Translations under genes and position numbers: made by a program | Notes under the pieces: model-generated | What the model saw: the letters and a program-made list of their open reading frames with translations, nothing else | Told to the model about the DNA's origin: nothing | Database searches by the model: none | From: Acinetobacter indicus CIP 110367 | GTDB lineage: Bacteria > Pseudomonadota > Gammaproteobacteria > Pseudomonadales > Moraxellaceae | NCBI RefSeq assembly: GCF_000488255.1 | Contig: NZ_KI530745.1 | Coordinates: 124,001 to 188,000 of the forward strand | Direction: 5' to 3' | Length of the DNA: 64,000 nt | Shown here: positions 63,883-64,000 of the stretch, piece after piece | Numbering within the stretch: position 1 is the first letter of the stretch | Layout of the letters: every line of letters starts with the position of its first letter

Positions 63883-64000
63883 TGTGTTCAAGTGATTGAT
63901 CCTGGAAAGTTTCATCATAGGCAGCGAAAAGGGTCTGACCCAAGTAAAAAATTGCAAATCCGGTTAAAAATTAATAAAAACGTCATGTTTTGCTTAAACA

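Overview
The window is a chromosomal segment from a gammaproteobacterium of the genus Acinetobacter. The evidence is a full adeI-adeJ-adeK efflux operon behind a PAP2 phosphatase gene, the lolB-ispE-tRNA-Gln-prs-rplY-pth block, an Acinetobacter-style rpoD, bamD and dnaG, and many hypothetical proteins typical of the genus. I cannot fix the species from sequence alone. Most genes are core housekeeping genes in short operons separated by clear intrinsic terminators.

Layout. 1-0.65 kb: the 3' end of an IS605/IS1341-type tnpB gene and its likely omega-RNA region, then about 600 bp of decayed DNA. 1.25-6.3 kb: periplasmic alpha-carbonic anhydrase, a glutamate/aspartate-type ABC importer (gltI-J-K-L, minus strand) and a DUF421 membrane protein with a C-terminal zinc ribbon. 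6.5-12.8 kb: an AT-rich accessory island with two tandem J-domain-like paralogues, a DUF559 endonuclease-like gene, an inverted pair of REP-like palindromes, a complete IS256-family element, and a two-gene anti-phage system of the Septu type (ptuA ATPase, ptuB HNH nuclease). The IS has inserted into the 3' end of ptuB. Removing the IS and one copy of its 8-bp target duplication restores an open frame that ends 25 codons later. 12.9-25.2 kb: valS, a conserved hypothetical, an SDR, two YbjQ-like genes, and PAP2-adeIJK. 25.3-35.3 kb: a Gcr-type membrane protein, ispB, rplU-rpmA, lolA, a lipoprotein with a 9-bp in-frame tandem repeat, serS, cysG, trmL. 35.5-49.6 kb: a PuuP-like permease, Fe-alcohol dehydrogenase plus an SCP2-like protein, lipB, ybeD-like, rpoD, small acidic and YecA-like proteins, DedA, trhO, LysE, panD, pth, rplY. 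49.6-64 kb: prs, three tRNA-Gln, ispE, lolB, a TPR protein, hemA, dnaG, bamD, rluD, pgeF, a flavodoxin-like protein, smpB, coaD, a ferredoxin, rnpB, tRNA-Met and a lipoprotein.

Main points of interest. (1) The Septu pair with an IS-swapped PtuB tail. (2) The tandem J-domain genes in the same island. (3) A perfect palindromic operator placed at the start site of a good promoter upstream of PAP2-adeIJK, and a second palindrome over the promoter of the SCP2/Fe-ADH operon. (4) ispE, whose stop codon overlaps the first bases of a tRNA-Gln, so tRNA processing would cut inside the stop codon. (5) Several structured repeats: a tandem element after cysG with a compensatory stem change, and three hairpins in a row beside bamD.

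How the genes work together. Septu is expected to block phage. AdeIJK with PAP2 is an intrinsic multidrug efflux unit. LolA, LolB and BamD act in lipoprotein and outer-membrane protein biogenesis. HemA and CysG feed tetrapyrrole and siroheme synthesis. PanD and CoaD both serve coenzyme A synthesis. RnpB, Pth, SmpB, TrmL, TrhO, ValS, SerS and the tRNAs serve translation.
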